Source of the DNA: JAPUDQ01 sp049644865
GTDB taxonomy: Bacteria; Patescibacteriota; Saccharimonadia; Saccharimonadales; Saccharimonadaceae
Assembly (NCBI GenBank): GCA_049644865.1
Contig: JBARSV010000007.1
Coordinates: forward strand, 1 to 54,476
Reading direction: 5' to 3'
Length of the DNA stretch: 54,476 nucleotides
Shown here: piece by piece, positions 1-6,947 of the stretch
Position numbering within the stretch: position 1 is the stretch's first letter
How the letters are laid out: each line of letters begins with the position of its first letter
Made by a program: the position numbers and the translations under genes
The notes under the pieces: model-generated
Databases searched by the model: none
What the model was told of the DNA's origin: nothing
What the model saw: only the letters and a program-made list of their open reading frames with translations

Positions 1-74
1 TGGCTGGGGATGAGGGATTCGAACCCCCGATCATGGGACCAGAACCCATTGCCTTACCACTTGGCCAATCCCCA
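1..74 (-). tRNA. tRNA-Gln (anticodon CTG)
   Basis: The reverse complement folds as a complete cloverleaf: acceptor TGGGGAT/ATCCCCA, D-arm with AAGTGGTAAGG, anticodon stem ATGGG/CCCAT around loop TTCTGGT (anticodon CUG, reads CAG), and T-arm GGGGG/CCC-side with TTCGAAT. The discriminator is G, as usual for tRNA-Gln, and a 3' CCA is encoded. The window starts exactly at its 3' end, so any terminator lies outside. An interrupted copy of the same tRNA lies just upstream (104-341). Confidence 0.95.
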
Positions 75-103
75 TTGGCTTGAAATATTATAACGTACTT
101 TTT

Positions 104-341
104 GGGGTTCGAATCGGATTCGACCCACCTTCGGCGGGCCCGCGACTTCATCTTCGAAAGCACAGCTTTCGAGAGAAGATCGCCTTGCGAAATGCCACTG
201 GCATTTCTCACCCCGATCATGGGACTTTGGACCTATTGCCTTACCACTTGGCACAATTCTGTCAAATCTTTGATTTGTACAGAATCTAGCAAATGACGGA
301 ATGTACTGGAAGTACAATCTATCATCGAGCGTTCATCCCCA
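104..341 (-). pseudogene. Interrupted tRNA-Gln copy with two insertions
   Basis: Pieces of tRNA-Gln appear in order on the minus strand: the 5' acceptor strand TGGGGAT (335-341), the D-arm/anticodon region TGCCAAGTGGTAAGG onward (down to 211), and a T-loop/3' part (104-121). An 81-nt insertion (254-334) with two hairpins separates acceptor from D-arm. An 89-nt structured insertion (122-210) sits in the T-loop. The anticodon arm is altered by an extra base (ATAGG...TCCCAT). It could be an inactive paralogue or a precursor needing removal of the insertions; the sequence cannot decide. Confidence 0.75.
122..210 (-). other. Structured tRNA-loop insertion element, copy 1 (Gln T-loop)
   Basis: This is an 89-nt member of the family described in the findings. 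Read on the minus strand it has TGAG at the start, a hairpin AAATGCC-AGT-GGCATTT, the linker TCGCAAGGCGATC, a central stem CTTC...GAAG enclosing CGAAAGC-TGT-GCTTTCG, and a terminal hairpin GGCCCGCC-GAA-GGTGGGTC. All three stems differ in sequence from the other copies yet stay paired. The insertion point is at the start of the T-loop. Confidence 0.75.
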
Positions 342-370
342 CCAGCGAGAACAGATCAGATTATAGCAAC

Positions 371-1141
371 TTACTTCATCTTACTCAACCGTGCGAATAG
401 TTTCGTCACAGCTGATTGTTTCTCGTGGGGACGATAGTCATAGCCTAAGCACCACAGCGTATAATACGCAAACCCTAGCCACACTAGGTTTGCAACCACA
501 AGCGGCAATGAGCTCGGCAAATAAACAAATTCACCTAGCTGGGCCGTCGTAGTGTCAAAACCGTATGTCCATACCGCCACCAGACACCACAGCAGCGGCA
601 CAAGCACACTCAGTGCACCGCTGACATATTGCGCCAATACACTGAGACGCATACGCATGAGAAACGGCAGTGCAAATACTTCTGCGCATACGATAGCACC
701 TGCCAACCATGCCGCACCGGTACGATCAATCGAAAGGGCAAGCTGCAACTCTGGTACGAATGTATCGATACGAAACAGATGCACAACCGCAAAAACTATC
801 ATTATACCTGCTGCGACCCAGCCGAACATACTACCGTAGCGACTGCGGGTTTTAGGCAGTGCGACAGTCCGAGGCAAAGCGTATTTCATACCACCCAGTA
901 TAGCGCTTTTGTCTACCGCGCCATAGTGGCGGCTATCAGTACTGTGACGAGCATTGTCGCCAGCTAACCATACCGTGTCGCCATGATCTCGAATAATCCG
1001 CTTTACAACCTCTCGGCCGCCTACCAGCGCAACTATGATGTCACCGACCCGGTACGTACCGCGAGTCATACACACGACAACCTGACCCTGCGAGAGAGTC
1101 GGCTGCATACTCTCGCCGTTAACTCGTCGAACAAATATCAT
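371..1141 (-). CDS. sodX: NiSOD maturation protease (SodX-like S26 peptidase) fused to a membrane domain
   Basis: Residues 1-90 form a small S26/S24-type serine peptidase: GESMQPTL carries the catalytic Ser, VVKRI the catalytic Lys, and GDNARHSTDSRHYG is the usual C-terminal box. SodX proteases remove the propeptide of nickel superoxide dismutase so that His1 and Cys2 can bind nickel. The start codon overlaps the stop of the NiSOD gene by 4 nt (ATGA), which points to translational coupling. Unlike the short SodX of other bacteria, this one continues for about 165 residues with roughly four hydrophobic segments that resemble DoxX/MauE-type membrane domains; that resemblance is an impression, not a search result. 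The role is inferred from motif plus neighbour. Confidence 0.85.
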   Translation of the reverse strand: MIFVRRVNGESMQPTLSQGQVVVCMTRGTYRVGDIIVALVGGREVVKRIIRDHGDTVWLAGDNARHSTDSRHYGAVDKSAILGGMKYALPRTVALPKTRSRYGSMFGWVAAGIMIVFAVVHLFRIDTFVPELQLALSIDRTGAAWLAGAIVCAEVFALPFLMRMRLSVLAQYVSGALSVLVPLLWCLVAVWTYGFDTTTAQLGEFVYLPSSLPLVVANLVWLGFAYYTLWCLGYDYRPHEKQSAVTKLFARLSKMK

Positions 1142-1533
1142 TGTTTGGTTACAGCAAACATATCCGCTATCTCTCGAGTCTTCGTTATCAATTCATCGCA
1201 CGCTTCGACACTGAGATGTTGCTTGACAGCACTAGCTTGCTTGAGTGTGTGCCAGATCTTGTCATGAAGATCAGGAAATTTCTCGAGATGCTCTGGTTTG
1301 AAATAATCGCCCCATAACACTGCCAGCTCGTGCTTCACTCGCTCAGCGTGTTGTTCTTTGGTTGCGACCATACGGATAAAGTTATTGTCGTTGTCAGGTG
1401 TCGGCTCCTCGCCGATCGCTAGCGCCTTCTCGACCATAACTTTGCAGGTCTGAGCTGCATGCAGCATTGTATCCGTCTCATAGATCCCACATGGCACATC
1501 ACAGTGTGCATAGACCGTTCCAAATAGTTTCAT
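1138..1533 (-). CDS. sodN: Nickel superoxide dismutase
   Basis: The product (131 residues) begins with a 9-residue propeptide (MKLFGTVYA) followed by HCDVPCGIY, the nickel-hook signature of NiSOD; His1, Cys2 and Cys6 of the mature chain would bind Ni. The rest matches the all-helical NiSOD fold in length and in motifs such as HDKIWHTLKQA. It converts superoxide to peroxide and oxygen in the cytosol. I chose the ATG at 1533 over an upstream one because it has an AGGAG site about 9 nt before it and gives the expected short propeptide. The gene for the maturation protease follows with a 4-nt overlap. Confidence 0.93.
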   Translation of the reverse strand: MKLFGTVYAHCDVPCGIYETDTMLHAAQTCKVMVEKALAIGEEPTPDNDNNFIRMVATKEQHAERVKHELAVLWGDYFKPEHLEKFPDLHDKIWHTLKQASAVKQHLSVEACDELITKTREIADMFAVTKQ

Positions 1534-1629
1534 GTCATCTCTCCTGTTTAGTACTCTTATTATACAAACAAACTCACAGCTATCATCACTTGAGTTCTTA
1601 CTATTTGCACTTTGTGTCCGATCGGACAA

Positions 1630-1839
1630 TATTGCAAATCTGTTTTCGCTAATCGTCGTGTGAAAGTGGCCATTCCAGGTTATATCGCTGACGTACTAAC
1701 TGCGCGTAACGATAAGATGTTGTATTTTCTATAAAAACCCTTGTGCTTTTTGTTTCACGGGTGTACGATACTAACTAAGCGAATTCAAAAAACAAAAACA
1801 CCAAAAAATATTGGTTCGCCTATTACCACCACAACACTT
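1630..1839. other. Intergenic region, no gene seen
   Basis: This is AT-rich upstream sequence of sodN. No ORF with a ribosome binding site or RNA fold stands out. The sodN promoter must lie here, but no single -35/-10 pair is clearly better than others. Confidence 0.5.
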
Positions 1840-1863
1840 AAAGCCCACTCCGCCGTGGGCTTT
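1840..1863. terminator. Hairpin, probable bidirectional terminator
   Basis: AAAGCCCAC-TCCGCC-GTGGGCTTT is a perfect 9-bp stem, flanked by A-rich and T-rich bases on either side. It lies between trmD and sodN, where the minus-strand transcript of an upstream unit would end. Confidence 0.55.
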
Positions 1864-1879
1864 GACGGTTATAGATTCA

Positions 1880-2045
1880 TTTGTCGTTGACCATTTAACA
1901 TTGATCATTAATTTTTCATTGACCATTTTTCATTGACCGCTACAAATGGCACAGTAAATCGACCCGCATCTGTGATCATCTGTGATTTTCAACGTTCAAC
2001 GTTAAACGATCAACCAACGATCAAAGATCAACATTCAATGATCAA
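1880..2045. repeat. Degenerate short repeats (heptamer-like)
   Basis: The stretch downstream of trmD is built of related words such as TTGACCATTTTTCA, GATCATC and AACGTTCAACGTT, with a partly 7-nt period. No coding signal is visible. It resembles the heptamer arrays elsewhere in the window (2710-2758, 3775-3872). Confidence 0.5.
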
Positions 2046-2050
2046 TCGCC

Positions 2051-2707
2051 CTAATCTGTAGTTTTCTTCGACTGCTCCGCGCGCCAAGTAGCGATATCAC
2101 CATGGTGGCCGCTCAGCAGCACGTCAGGGACTCGCATACCCTGAAACTCCTCAGGACGAGTGTACTGCGGGTATTCTAGGGTCTCACCATCGCTAAAGCT
2201 CTCGATCGCAGCACTACTCTCGCCACCAAGCACGCCTGGTATTAGTCGTACGATACTGTCGATGATGGTCATGGCCGGCAGCTCGCCACCAGTCAGCACG
2301 TAGTCGCCGACACTGATCTGCTTATCGACAAGCTCAAGTATGCGCTCATCGTAGCCCTCGTACCGTCCACAGATGAAGATATAGCCGTCAGAGGTCGCAG
2401 CCCAATCCCGGGCGAATTGTTGCTGCCAACGCTGGCCGCGCGGTGTCATGAGCAAGACTTTTGCAGATGGATCACGTTCCTTTGCCTGCTCTACCGCTGC
2501 CCACAGCGGCTCGATCCGGAGTAGCATACCATCCCCTCCACCATAAGGAGTGTCATCAACACTGCGCCGCGGGCCCAGACCAAACTCACGCAGATTGATA
2601 CAACTGAGCTCCACGATACTGTCCTTTTGCGCCTTCCACATCATGCTATTTTCAAACACGCCCGTAAACATCTCGGGGAACAAGGTGATAACTTGGAACT
2701 TTCTCAT
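2051..2707 (-). CDS. trmD: tRNA (guanine-N1)-methyltransferase
   Basis: The 218-residue product has the full TrmD (SPOUT, trefoil-knot) pattern: N-terminal ITLFPEMF, DDTPYGGGDGML, the AdoMet-binding knot ICGRYEGYDER and SVGDYVLTGGELPA, and the C-terminal PEEFQGMRVPDVLLSGHH. It methylates G37 of tRNAs with G36 and prevents +1 frameshifting. It is the last gene of the minus-strand run that contains rpsP and khpA, the usual trmD neighbourhood, although rimM is absent here. No clear Shine-Dalgarno precedes the ATG; the upstream 50 nt is a heptamer repeat. Confidence 0.96.
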   Translation of the reverse strand: MRKFQVITLFPEMFTGVFENSMMWKAQKDSIVELSCINLREFGLGPRRSVDDTPYGGGDGMLLRIEPLWAAVEQAKERDPSAKVLLMTPRGQRWQQQFARDWAATSDGYIFICGRYEGYDERILELVDKQISVGDYVLTGGELPAMTIIDSIVRLIPGVLGGESSAAIESFSDGETLEYPQYTRPEEFQGMRVPDVLLSGHHGDIATWRAEQSKKTTD

Positions 2708-2709
2708 AT

Positions 2710-2758
2710 CTTACTACTTATTACTTACTACTTATTACTTATTACTTACTACTTACTC
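2710..2758. repeat. Heptamer repeat array (TACTTAT/TACTTAC)
   Basis: About seven tandem 7-nt units alternate between TACTTAT and TACTTAC immediately upstream of trmD. The period is exact. It belongs to the same class of short heptamer arrays seen at 3775-3872 and 39281-39331. Confidence 0.75.
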
Positions 2759-2772
2759 AAGCCTAGCAGGTA

Positions 2773-2801
2773 TTGACTTATTTGTCTATATATGATACTA
2801 T
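2773..2801 (+). promoter_or_regulatory. Sigma70-type promoter for the small ORF
   Basis: TTGACT (2773-2778), 17 nt, then TACTAT (2796-2801), with a TG-like extended -10. It points into the small ORF at 2839, which has its own SD. Confidence 0.6.
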
Positions 2802-2838
2802 TATATATGCCCTATCGGTATGAGCGATTGGAGACAAC

Positions 2839-3006
2839 ATGCACCCCACCCGAATCTCGCCCGAGTACTTCCGCCACTTCTACGGCGTGTACGACGAGCG
2901 AGAGAACCGCGCCCGCAGGGGCAACTGGTGGCAGCGCCACATAGTTGCGAGGTATTGGTTCGAAAAGAGGATGCGGCTCTCAGGTCGATACGCAAACCAA
3001 CGCTAA
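2839..3006 (+). CDS. Small basic protein of unknown function (55 residues)
   Basis: The ORF begins MHPTRISPEYFRHF and ends SGRYANQR. It is rich in Arg, Tyr and Trp (RRGNWWQRH). GGAG lies 6-8 nt before the ATG, a good promoter lies 40 nt upstream, and a strong intrinsic terminator follows 33 nt after the stop, so it forms a complete one-gene unit antisense to its surroundings. Codon use is markedly G/C-ending, unlike trmD and khpA on either side, which suggests separate origin or high expression. I do not recognise a family. Confidence 0.55.
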   Translation: MHPTRISPEYFRHFYGVYDERENRARRGNWWQRHIVARYWFEKRMRLSGRYANQR

Positions 3007-3038
3007 AACGCGTTATCGGCCCAGGCTCGCCCTTGCGA

Positions 3039-3095
3039 GAAGTGGCTCGTCGCACCCGCGACGACCTGCTCGCACGGCGAGCCACTTCTTTTTTT
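3039..3095 (+). terminator. Intrinsic terminator of the small ORF
   Basis: GAAGTGGCTCG pairs with CGAGCCACTTC and is followed by seven T residues. The loop holds an additional inner hairpin (GTCGC...GCGAC). Confidence 0.8.
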
Positions 3096-3117
3096 AGGAG
3101 GTTTGTTTGTAACTAAA

Positions 3118-3143
3118 AATCCCGCCAATTTTGAGCGGGATTT
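3118..3143 (-). terminator. Intrinsic terminator of khpA
   Basis: AAATCCCGC...GCGGGATTT is a 9-bp stem; on the minus strand it runs into TTTTT. It lies about 100 nt after the khpA stop. A 16-nt perfect dyad TCCGCCAGTTGGCGGA (near 3165) lies between, of unknown role. Confidence 0.65.
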
Positions 3144-3240
3144 CTAGCACAAATAAGGCTCTAACCTCCGCCAGTTGGCGGACTCGCAGTTCGGTTCGTC
3201 CTAGAGTCTTATCGAAAGGACCTGTTGAACTTGTTTATGA

Positions 3241-3723
3241 TTATATATCGAGGTCGTCGTATTCGGCAAGCTCTTTACGAGTTTTTGACGCTAGGTCAGA
3301 CTCTTTGTCCACAGGCTCATCTGCTACGTTTTGCACAGGTGTGTTCCATGAGTCACCATCGTCTATTGTCACAGCATCATCAGCGGGCGCTGCAGATACA
3401 TCATCAACAGCGGGCGTATTGACAACGGGCGCAGGTGCAGCACTACGCGGTTGATCACGTTCACTCTCTGGTCGATCGACGTCGACAATCTTAAGATTGT
3501 AGCGAGCGTCGTTTTTTGTGCCGAGAGCCCTGAGCAGCGATCGCAAGCTTTGGGCGGTCGCACCTCGTTTGCCGATGACTCGGCCAAGATCTTCAGGATT
3601 GACAGTGAGAGTCAACAGAACGCCTTTTTCGTCGACAATACGGTCGACCACGACGTCGTCAGGGTGTCCGACGAGCGATTTGACGATGTACTCGATAAAT
3701 TGTTGGTCAATAGATGCTGTCAT
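3241..3723 (-). CDS. khpA: KH-domain RNA-binding protein (KhpA-like)
   Basis: Residues 1-80 form a single type II KH domain with the GKRG loop (LGRVIGKRGATAQSLRSLL) typical of KhpA/YlqC, which binds RNA together with KhpB in many Gram-positive bacteria. Residues 100-160 are an acidic, low-complexity tail (DDVSAAPADDAVTIDDGD) that ordinary KhpA (about 75-80 residues) lacks. GAGGAGG precedes the ATG. It sits between rpsP and trmD, as in Firmicutes. Confidence 0.9.
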   Translation of the reverse strand: MTASIDQQFIEYIVKSLVGHPDDVVVDRIVDEKGVLLTLTVNPEDLGRVIGKRGATAQSLRSLLRALGTKNDARYNLKIVDVDRPESERDQPRSAAPAPVVNTPAVDDVSAAPADDAVTIDDGDSWNTPVQNVADEPVDKESDLASKTRKELAEYDDLDI

Positions 3724-3774
3724 ACGATACCTCCTCAGGTGCTACTGGTAATGCTTTTATTGTAAATCGGGGAC

Positions 3775-3872
3775 GGTAAATAGTAAATGGGAGTTGGGGG
3801 TTGGGGGTTGGTGGATGGTAGGTGGGAGTTGGGAGTTGGTGGATGGTAAATGGTAGATAGTAGATAGCAACA
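3775..3872. repeat. Heptamer repeat array (GGGAGTT / GGTGGAT / GGTAGAT family)
   Basis: Tandem 7-nt units such as GGGAGTT, GGGGGTT, GGTGGAT and GGTAGAT fill the gap between rpsP and khpA. The unit sequence drifts but the period is kept. Confidence 0.75.
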
Positions 3873-3940
3873 AGCTATCGAAAAAGTCCATCATTGATCG
3901 ATGAGTTCGCGTGATAACACAGGTTGCAAAGACGGAAAAA

Positions 3941-4366
3941 TTATTCGGATTTTTCTTCGGTGGCGGCGTCGTCAGCAACTGGGGCTTCAGCTGGAGCTTC
4001 TTCGGCCACATCGGCAGGAGCTTCGGCGGCTGTTTCCGTCACCGTCTCTTTGGGTTGATTTTTGCGGAGTTTCTCGGCATGTTTGACGTCAACGTGCTTT
4101 TTACCGGTATGTTTGACAACCCACTCAGGTAATTTCACCTTTTGTTCGATAAGAAGCTTGACCACGCGAGGCGTCGGCTGTGCACCATTGCTCAAGTAGA
4201 AACCGATTTTTTCGGTGTTGAGAGTTGTTTCTTTGGTGTGAGGGTTGTAGCTGCCGACATAGGCGACGACACGGCCACTACTTGGTGAGCGTTGAGCCTC
4301 TTGAACGGCGATACGATAGGTTGGATAGCCGCTACGGCCGAGACGTTGCAAACGGATTGCGAGCAT
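3941..4366 (-). CDS. rpsP: 30S ribosomal protein S16
   Basis: Residues 1-80 match bS16 throughout (MLAIRLQRLGRSGYPTYRI, VGSYNPHTKE, ALKLLIEQ-like helix). The C-terminus is extended by about 50 residues, rich in Ala, Glu and Lys (AEEAPAEAPVADDAATEEK); such charged tails are common on S16 in several phyla. AAGGA lies about 11 nt upstream of the ATG. Confidence 0.97.
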   Translation of the reverse strand: MLAIRLQRLGRSGYPTYRIAVQEAQRSPSSGRVVAYVGSYNPHTKETTLNTEKIGFYLSNGAQPTPRVVKLLIEQKVKLPEWVVKHTGKKHVDVKHAEKLRKNQPKETVTETAAEAPADVAEEAPAEAPVADDAATEEKSE

Positions 4367-4545
4367 GGATGACAGGTTCCTTTTTTCGTTAAACTATTAT
4401 TAAAATCAATTGTTGATTATACTCTGTTATACCTCTGAGGTCAAGACGAGAGAGATTTTCATTGACTATGATGCCGTGCACTTCAATGATACCTGATATA
4501 TGACCTATCAATGGTCTATGGCAAATGACCTATGGTCTATACCCT

Positions 4546-5277
4546 CTACGCGTCCTTTTGCGCTTGTTTTTGCTGCTCTTCGTAGACAGCTAGTGCAGCT
4601 TCAGCGGCTCGCTGTTGGGCGAATTGCTTACTCGGGCCAACGCCACTCCCCATCAGTTTGTCGCCGACATAGACGCCGAGGGTAAATTCTTTCTCATGGT
4701 CAGGACCGATCTCTTCGATAACACGATACTGGGGTGTCATTCCATCGATACTTTGCGATACCTCCTGGAGATGGCTCTTCGGGTCGCGCCAACTGCCAGA
4801 TTTGAGAATACTGTCGAGCTTACTGAGGATGTGTTTGGTGATGAACTGGTCGGCAGTGTCATATCCTTTCTCGAGATAGATCGCACCGATCAGCGCCTCA
4901 AAACAGTTCGCGAGTATCTGTGCGCGTGCTCGATCACTGCCATGTCGTTCACCACGACTAAGACGAAGAAGCGGCTCATAACCGAGACCCGCGCCCGCTT
5001 CCGATATGCTCTCGGTTCGTACGAGTGAACTACGCCAACTGGTTAAGATACCTTCTGGCTCGCTATAATGCCGGTATAGGTAGTCAGTGACAGAGAGCTC
5101 AAGCACTGCGTCACCGAGAAATTCGAGCCGTTCATTGTGTTCACGTGCACTCTTGCGGTGCTCATTCATGTAGCTGCGGTGAGTAAATGCCGTCACAAGT
5201 AAATCGACATTTGCGAACTCAAACCCTAGTTGAGTACGAGCAAACTCTTGATATGGTGCGCTATCAATGCCCTGCAT
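4546..5277 (-). CDS. rnc: Ribonuclease III
   Basis: The signature NERLEFLGDAVLEL carries the catalytic acidic residues, and the second metal-binding region is NCFEALIGAIYLEKG; together these define the N-terminal nuclease domain (about 1-150). Residues 160-235 form a dsRNA-binding domain (PKSHLQEVSQ, SKQFAQQRAAEAAL). It cleaves double-stranded RNA, including rRNA precursors. The ATG has AAGAGG upstream and overlaps the end of the preceding Nudix gene by 14 nt. Confidence 0.97.
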   Translation of the reverse strand: MQGIDSAPYQEFARTQLGFEFANVDLLVTAFTHRSYMNEHRKSAREHNERLEFLGDAVLELSVTDYLYRHYSEPEGILTSWRSSLVRTESISEAGAGLGYEPLLRLSRGERHGSDRARAQILANCFEALIGAIYLEKGYDTADQFITKHILSKLDSILKSGSWRDPKSHLQEVSQSIDGMTPQYRVIEEIGPDHEKEFTLGVYVGDKLMGSGVGPSKQFAQQRAAEAALAVYEEQQKQAQKDA

Positions 5278-5770
5278 GTCGAATCCTCTTCATAGCAAGG
5301 AGCATAAGTTTGCCGATATCTTCATACTCTATCTTCTCTAGCGCGTCATTAAACGGAAACCACCTAATGCCATTCATCCATTCCTCTTTCTGAATTTTAT
5401 TTGTGTCGCCCAGGGCTCGCACCAGATATATCTGTGTCGTCATGAGCACAAGTGTATTGAGACGTCGATACCGAAAATGAATTTTACCCAGCCAGCAGAC
5501 TGCTTCGGCTTGTTTTATACCAGCTTCTTCGGCAATTTCTCGCAGTGCGGTCTCTTGCGCGGTCTCACCCTCTTCGATGTGGCCCTTCGGGATTGTCCAG
5601 CGGTCTTTGGCATCTTGAATGAGCAATATCTCTATCTCACCAGCTTTGTTCTTGCGATAGACAATTCCACCGGCAGTCGGCTCGCGGACAACTTCGTCGA
5701 TGGACGGTTTTTTGCGGTTAAAATATTTTTTAACTCGGTCGTTGAATTTATCAAACTTTGGCGCTTGCAT
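5264..5770 (-). CDS. Nudix hydrolase
   Basis: The Nudix box is complete (GHIEEGETAQETALREIAEEAG), so the enzyme should be active on a nucleoside-diphosphate-linked substrate. The sequence AGGIVYRKN and WTIPKGHIEEGE resembles Ap4A/diphosphoinositol-type Nudix proteins, but the substrate cannot be assigned. It overlaps nusB by 20 nt and rnc by 14 nt, so the three are co-translated. Confidence 0.9.
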   Translation of the reverse strand: MQAPKFDKFNDRVKKYFNRKKPSIDEVVREPTAGGIVYRKNKAGEIEILLIQDAKDRWTIPKGHIEEGETAQETALREIAEEAGIKQAEAVCWLGKIHFRYRRLNTLVLMTTQIYLVRALGDTNKIQKEEWMNGIRWFPFNDALEKIEYEDIGKLMLLAMKRIRHAGH

Positions 5771-6209
5771 CTGTCTGGCCCTCGATCAAAATCCGATAGG
5801 CTGTCCCGAGAACGCCGTTGATGAATTTTGATGAATTATCGGAACCAAACGCTTTAGCGAGCTCAACCGCTTCATTGATTGCGACCTTGGGTGGCACGGT
5901 ATCCTTCGTCTCGGTCAGTTCGTACACGGCCATACGAAGTATCGTACGGTCGACGCGCGCGATCTGATCGAGTGGCCACTCAGGCGCGATCGGCTGAATC
6001 GTGGTATCAAGCTCGATAGCATGTGCATTGACCCCTGTTACAAGCTGTTCAACGAACGGCTTATCATCGAGAGTACGTTCATACCGCTCGAGATTGCGCG
6101 TCAAAATCTCATGCAGGTCAACAGACGCGTCGCTACACGATACACGAAAATCATATTCATATAGCGTCTGCAGCGCGATGATACGACCGAGGTGACGATT
6201 TGATGCCAT
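5751..6209 (-). CDS. nusB: Transcription antitermination factor NusB
   Basis: The 152-residue product has the NusB pattern: RHLGRIIALQTLYEYDF at the N-terminus, ILRMAVYEL in the core, and PPKVAINEAVELAKAFGSDNSSKFINGVLG at the C-terminus. NusB with NusE binds boxA RNA during rRNA transcription. I take the ATG at 6209, where homology begins; an open frame continues upstream over rpmF antisense but is not NusB-like. Confidence 0.95.
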   Translation of the reverse strand: MASNRHLGRIIALQTLYEYDFRVSCSDASVDLHEILTRNLERYERTLDDKPFVEQLVTGVNAHAIELDTTIQPIAPEWPLDQIARVDRTILRMAVYELTETKDTVPPKVAINEAVELAKAFGSDNSSKFINGVLGTAYRILIEGQTDASAKV

Positions 6210-6255
6210 GGTTGCGTGTGGTTCCTTTGATATTAAATAACGGTAGTTGGTGAGA

Positions 6256-6399
6256 CTACTTGGTTTTCCCTGATTCGCGCTTGGTAGTGCGAACCTTGAC
6301 TGGACTTTTCGCGTTGACAGCTCGTGCCAGTTTGAGCACAAGATGACTGCGGCGAAGACCAGTTTTGCGTGGGGATGTTTGCTTCTTAGGCCTTCCCAT
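6256..6399 (-). CDS. rpmF: 50S ribosomal protein L32
   Basis: A 47-residue ORF starts MGRPKKQTSPRKTGLRRSH and ends KTTKRESGKTK-like, the N-terminal pattern of bL32 (KxKTSxxRxxxRRSH). The zinc-finger Cys pairs of many L32 proteins are absent, i.e. the C-minus form. AGGAG lies 9 nt before the ATG. It is first in the run leading to nusB. It is too short for most gene lists and easy to miss. Confidence 0.9.
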   Translation of the reverse strand: MGRPKKQTSPRKTGLRRSHLVLKLARAVNAKSPVKVRTTKRESGKTK

Positions 6400-6505
6400 C
6401 TGGTATTGCTCCTATATCTGTTTAAAACTTGGGTACCAGTATAACCCACTCAAGCCTGGAGTACAAGATGTGTATAGAGTATAACGTTTCTCTACTTCGT
6501 AAATA

Positions 6506-6534
6506 TTGACAAATAAACGTAAGTGTGGTAATAT
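6506..6534 (+). promoter_or_regulatory. Consensus promoter giving a leaderless LysM mRNA
   Basis: TTGACA (6506-6511), 17 nt, TAATAT (6529-6534). Seven bases after the -10 is the A of the ATG at 6541, so the predicted transcript starts at the start codon with no room for a ribosome binding site. Confidence 0.8.
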
Positions 6535-6540
6535 TGAACT

Positions 6541-6942
6541 ATGAGTATAAATCACGACCCATCATTTGGACTCGATCACGACCCCACTATTGATACTAAC
6601 AATGGTGTGTTGACCCGTTTACGAGAGTCAGTGGGGATGAAAGCTGTTGAAATGTTACTTGGCGGTAGTTTATTGACAGGAGCCACTGCTGGTTCATGTA
6701 GCGGCCCAGCTAGCCCCGAGAGCAAGCCAGATCGCTCTATTTCAGCCACACCCAAACCAGGCTTAAAATACACCGTGGTGAGTGGTGACACGTTGTCGGA
6801 TATAGTTGCTGACGCTTGCCCAAAAGGCCCAGACACCATAAACAATATGGTAATTGACATGCAGATGGCTAATGGTCTGTCAACACCGGATATTCATGCT
6901 GGGCAACAAGTTATTCTCCCCGCCGACCTCTGCGAAAAGTAA
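6541..6942 (+). CDS. LysM-domain protein
   Basis: Residues 75-130 form a LysM domain (YTVVSGDTLSDIVADAC ... AGQQVILPADLCEK), which binds peptidoglycan-type glycans. Residues 35-55 are a short hydrophobic stretch (VEMLLGGSLLTGATAGSCSG) containing a Cys and could act as an unusual export or anchor segment. Two Cys near the ends of the LysM may form a disulfide. It is leaderless from a consensus promoter and converges on leuS with a 5-nt gap. Confidence 0.85.
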   Translation: MSINHDPSFGLDHDPTIDTNNGVLTRLRESVGMKAVEMLLGGSLLTGATAGSCSGPASPESKPDRSISATPKPGLKYTVVSGDTLSDIVADACPKGPDTINNMVIDMQMANGLSTPDIHAGQQVILPADLCEK

Positions 6943-6947
6943 TGTAA

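Noticed and set aside
104..341. Group I or group II intron in the tRNA copies
   Set aside because: The insertions are 78-95 nt, lie in T- and D-loops as well as the anticodon loop, and lack the P7/P3 core or a domain V hairpin. GTGAG start and AC end resemble group II borders only superficially.
2045..2051. CRISPR-like spacing in short repeats near 1880-2045, 3775-3872 and 39281-39331
   Set aside because: The units are 7 nt and contiguous, with no spacers or cas genes.
3150..3240. Another copy of the tRNA-loop element near TCCGCCAGTTGGCGGA
   Set aside because: Only a dyad is shared; linker, central stem and GAA hairpin are missing and no tRNA surrounds it.
5751..6449. NusB extended at the N-terminus to 232 residues
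   Set aside because: The extra part is an out-of-frame reading of rpmF and lacks NusB similarity.
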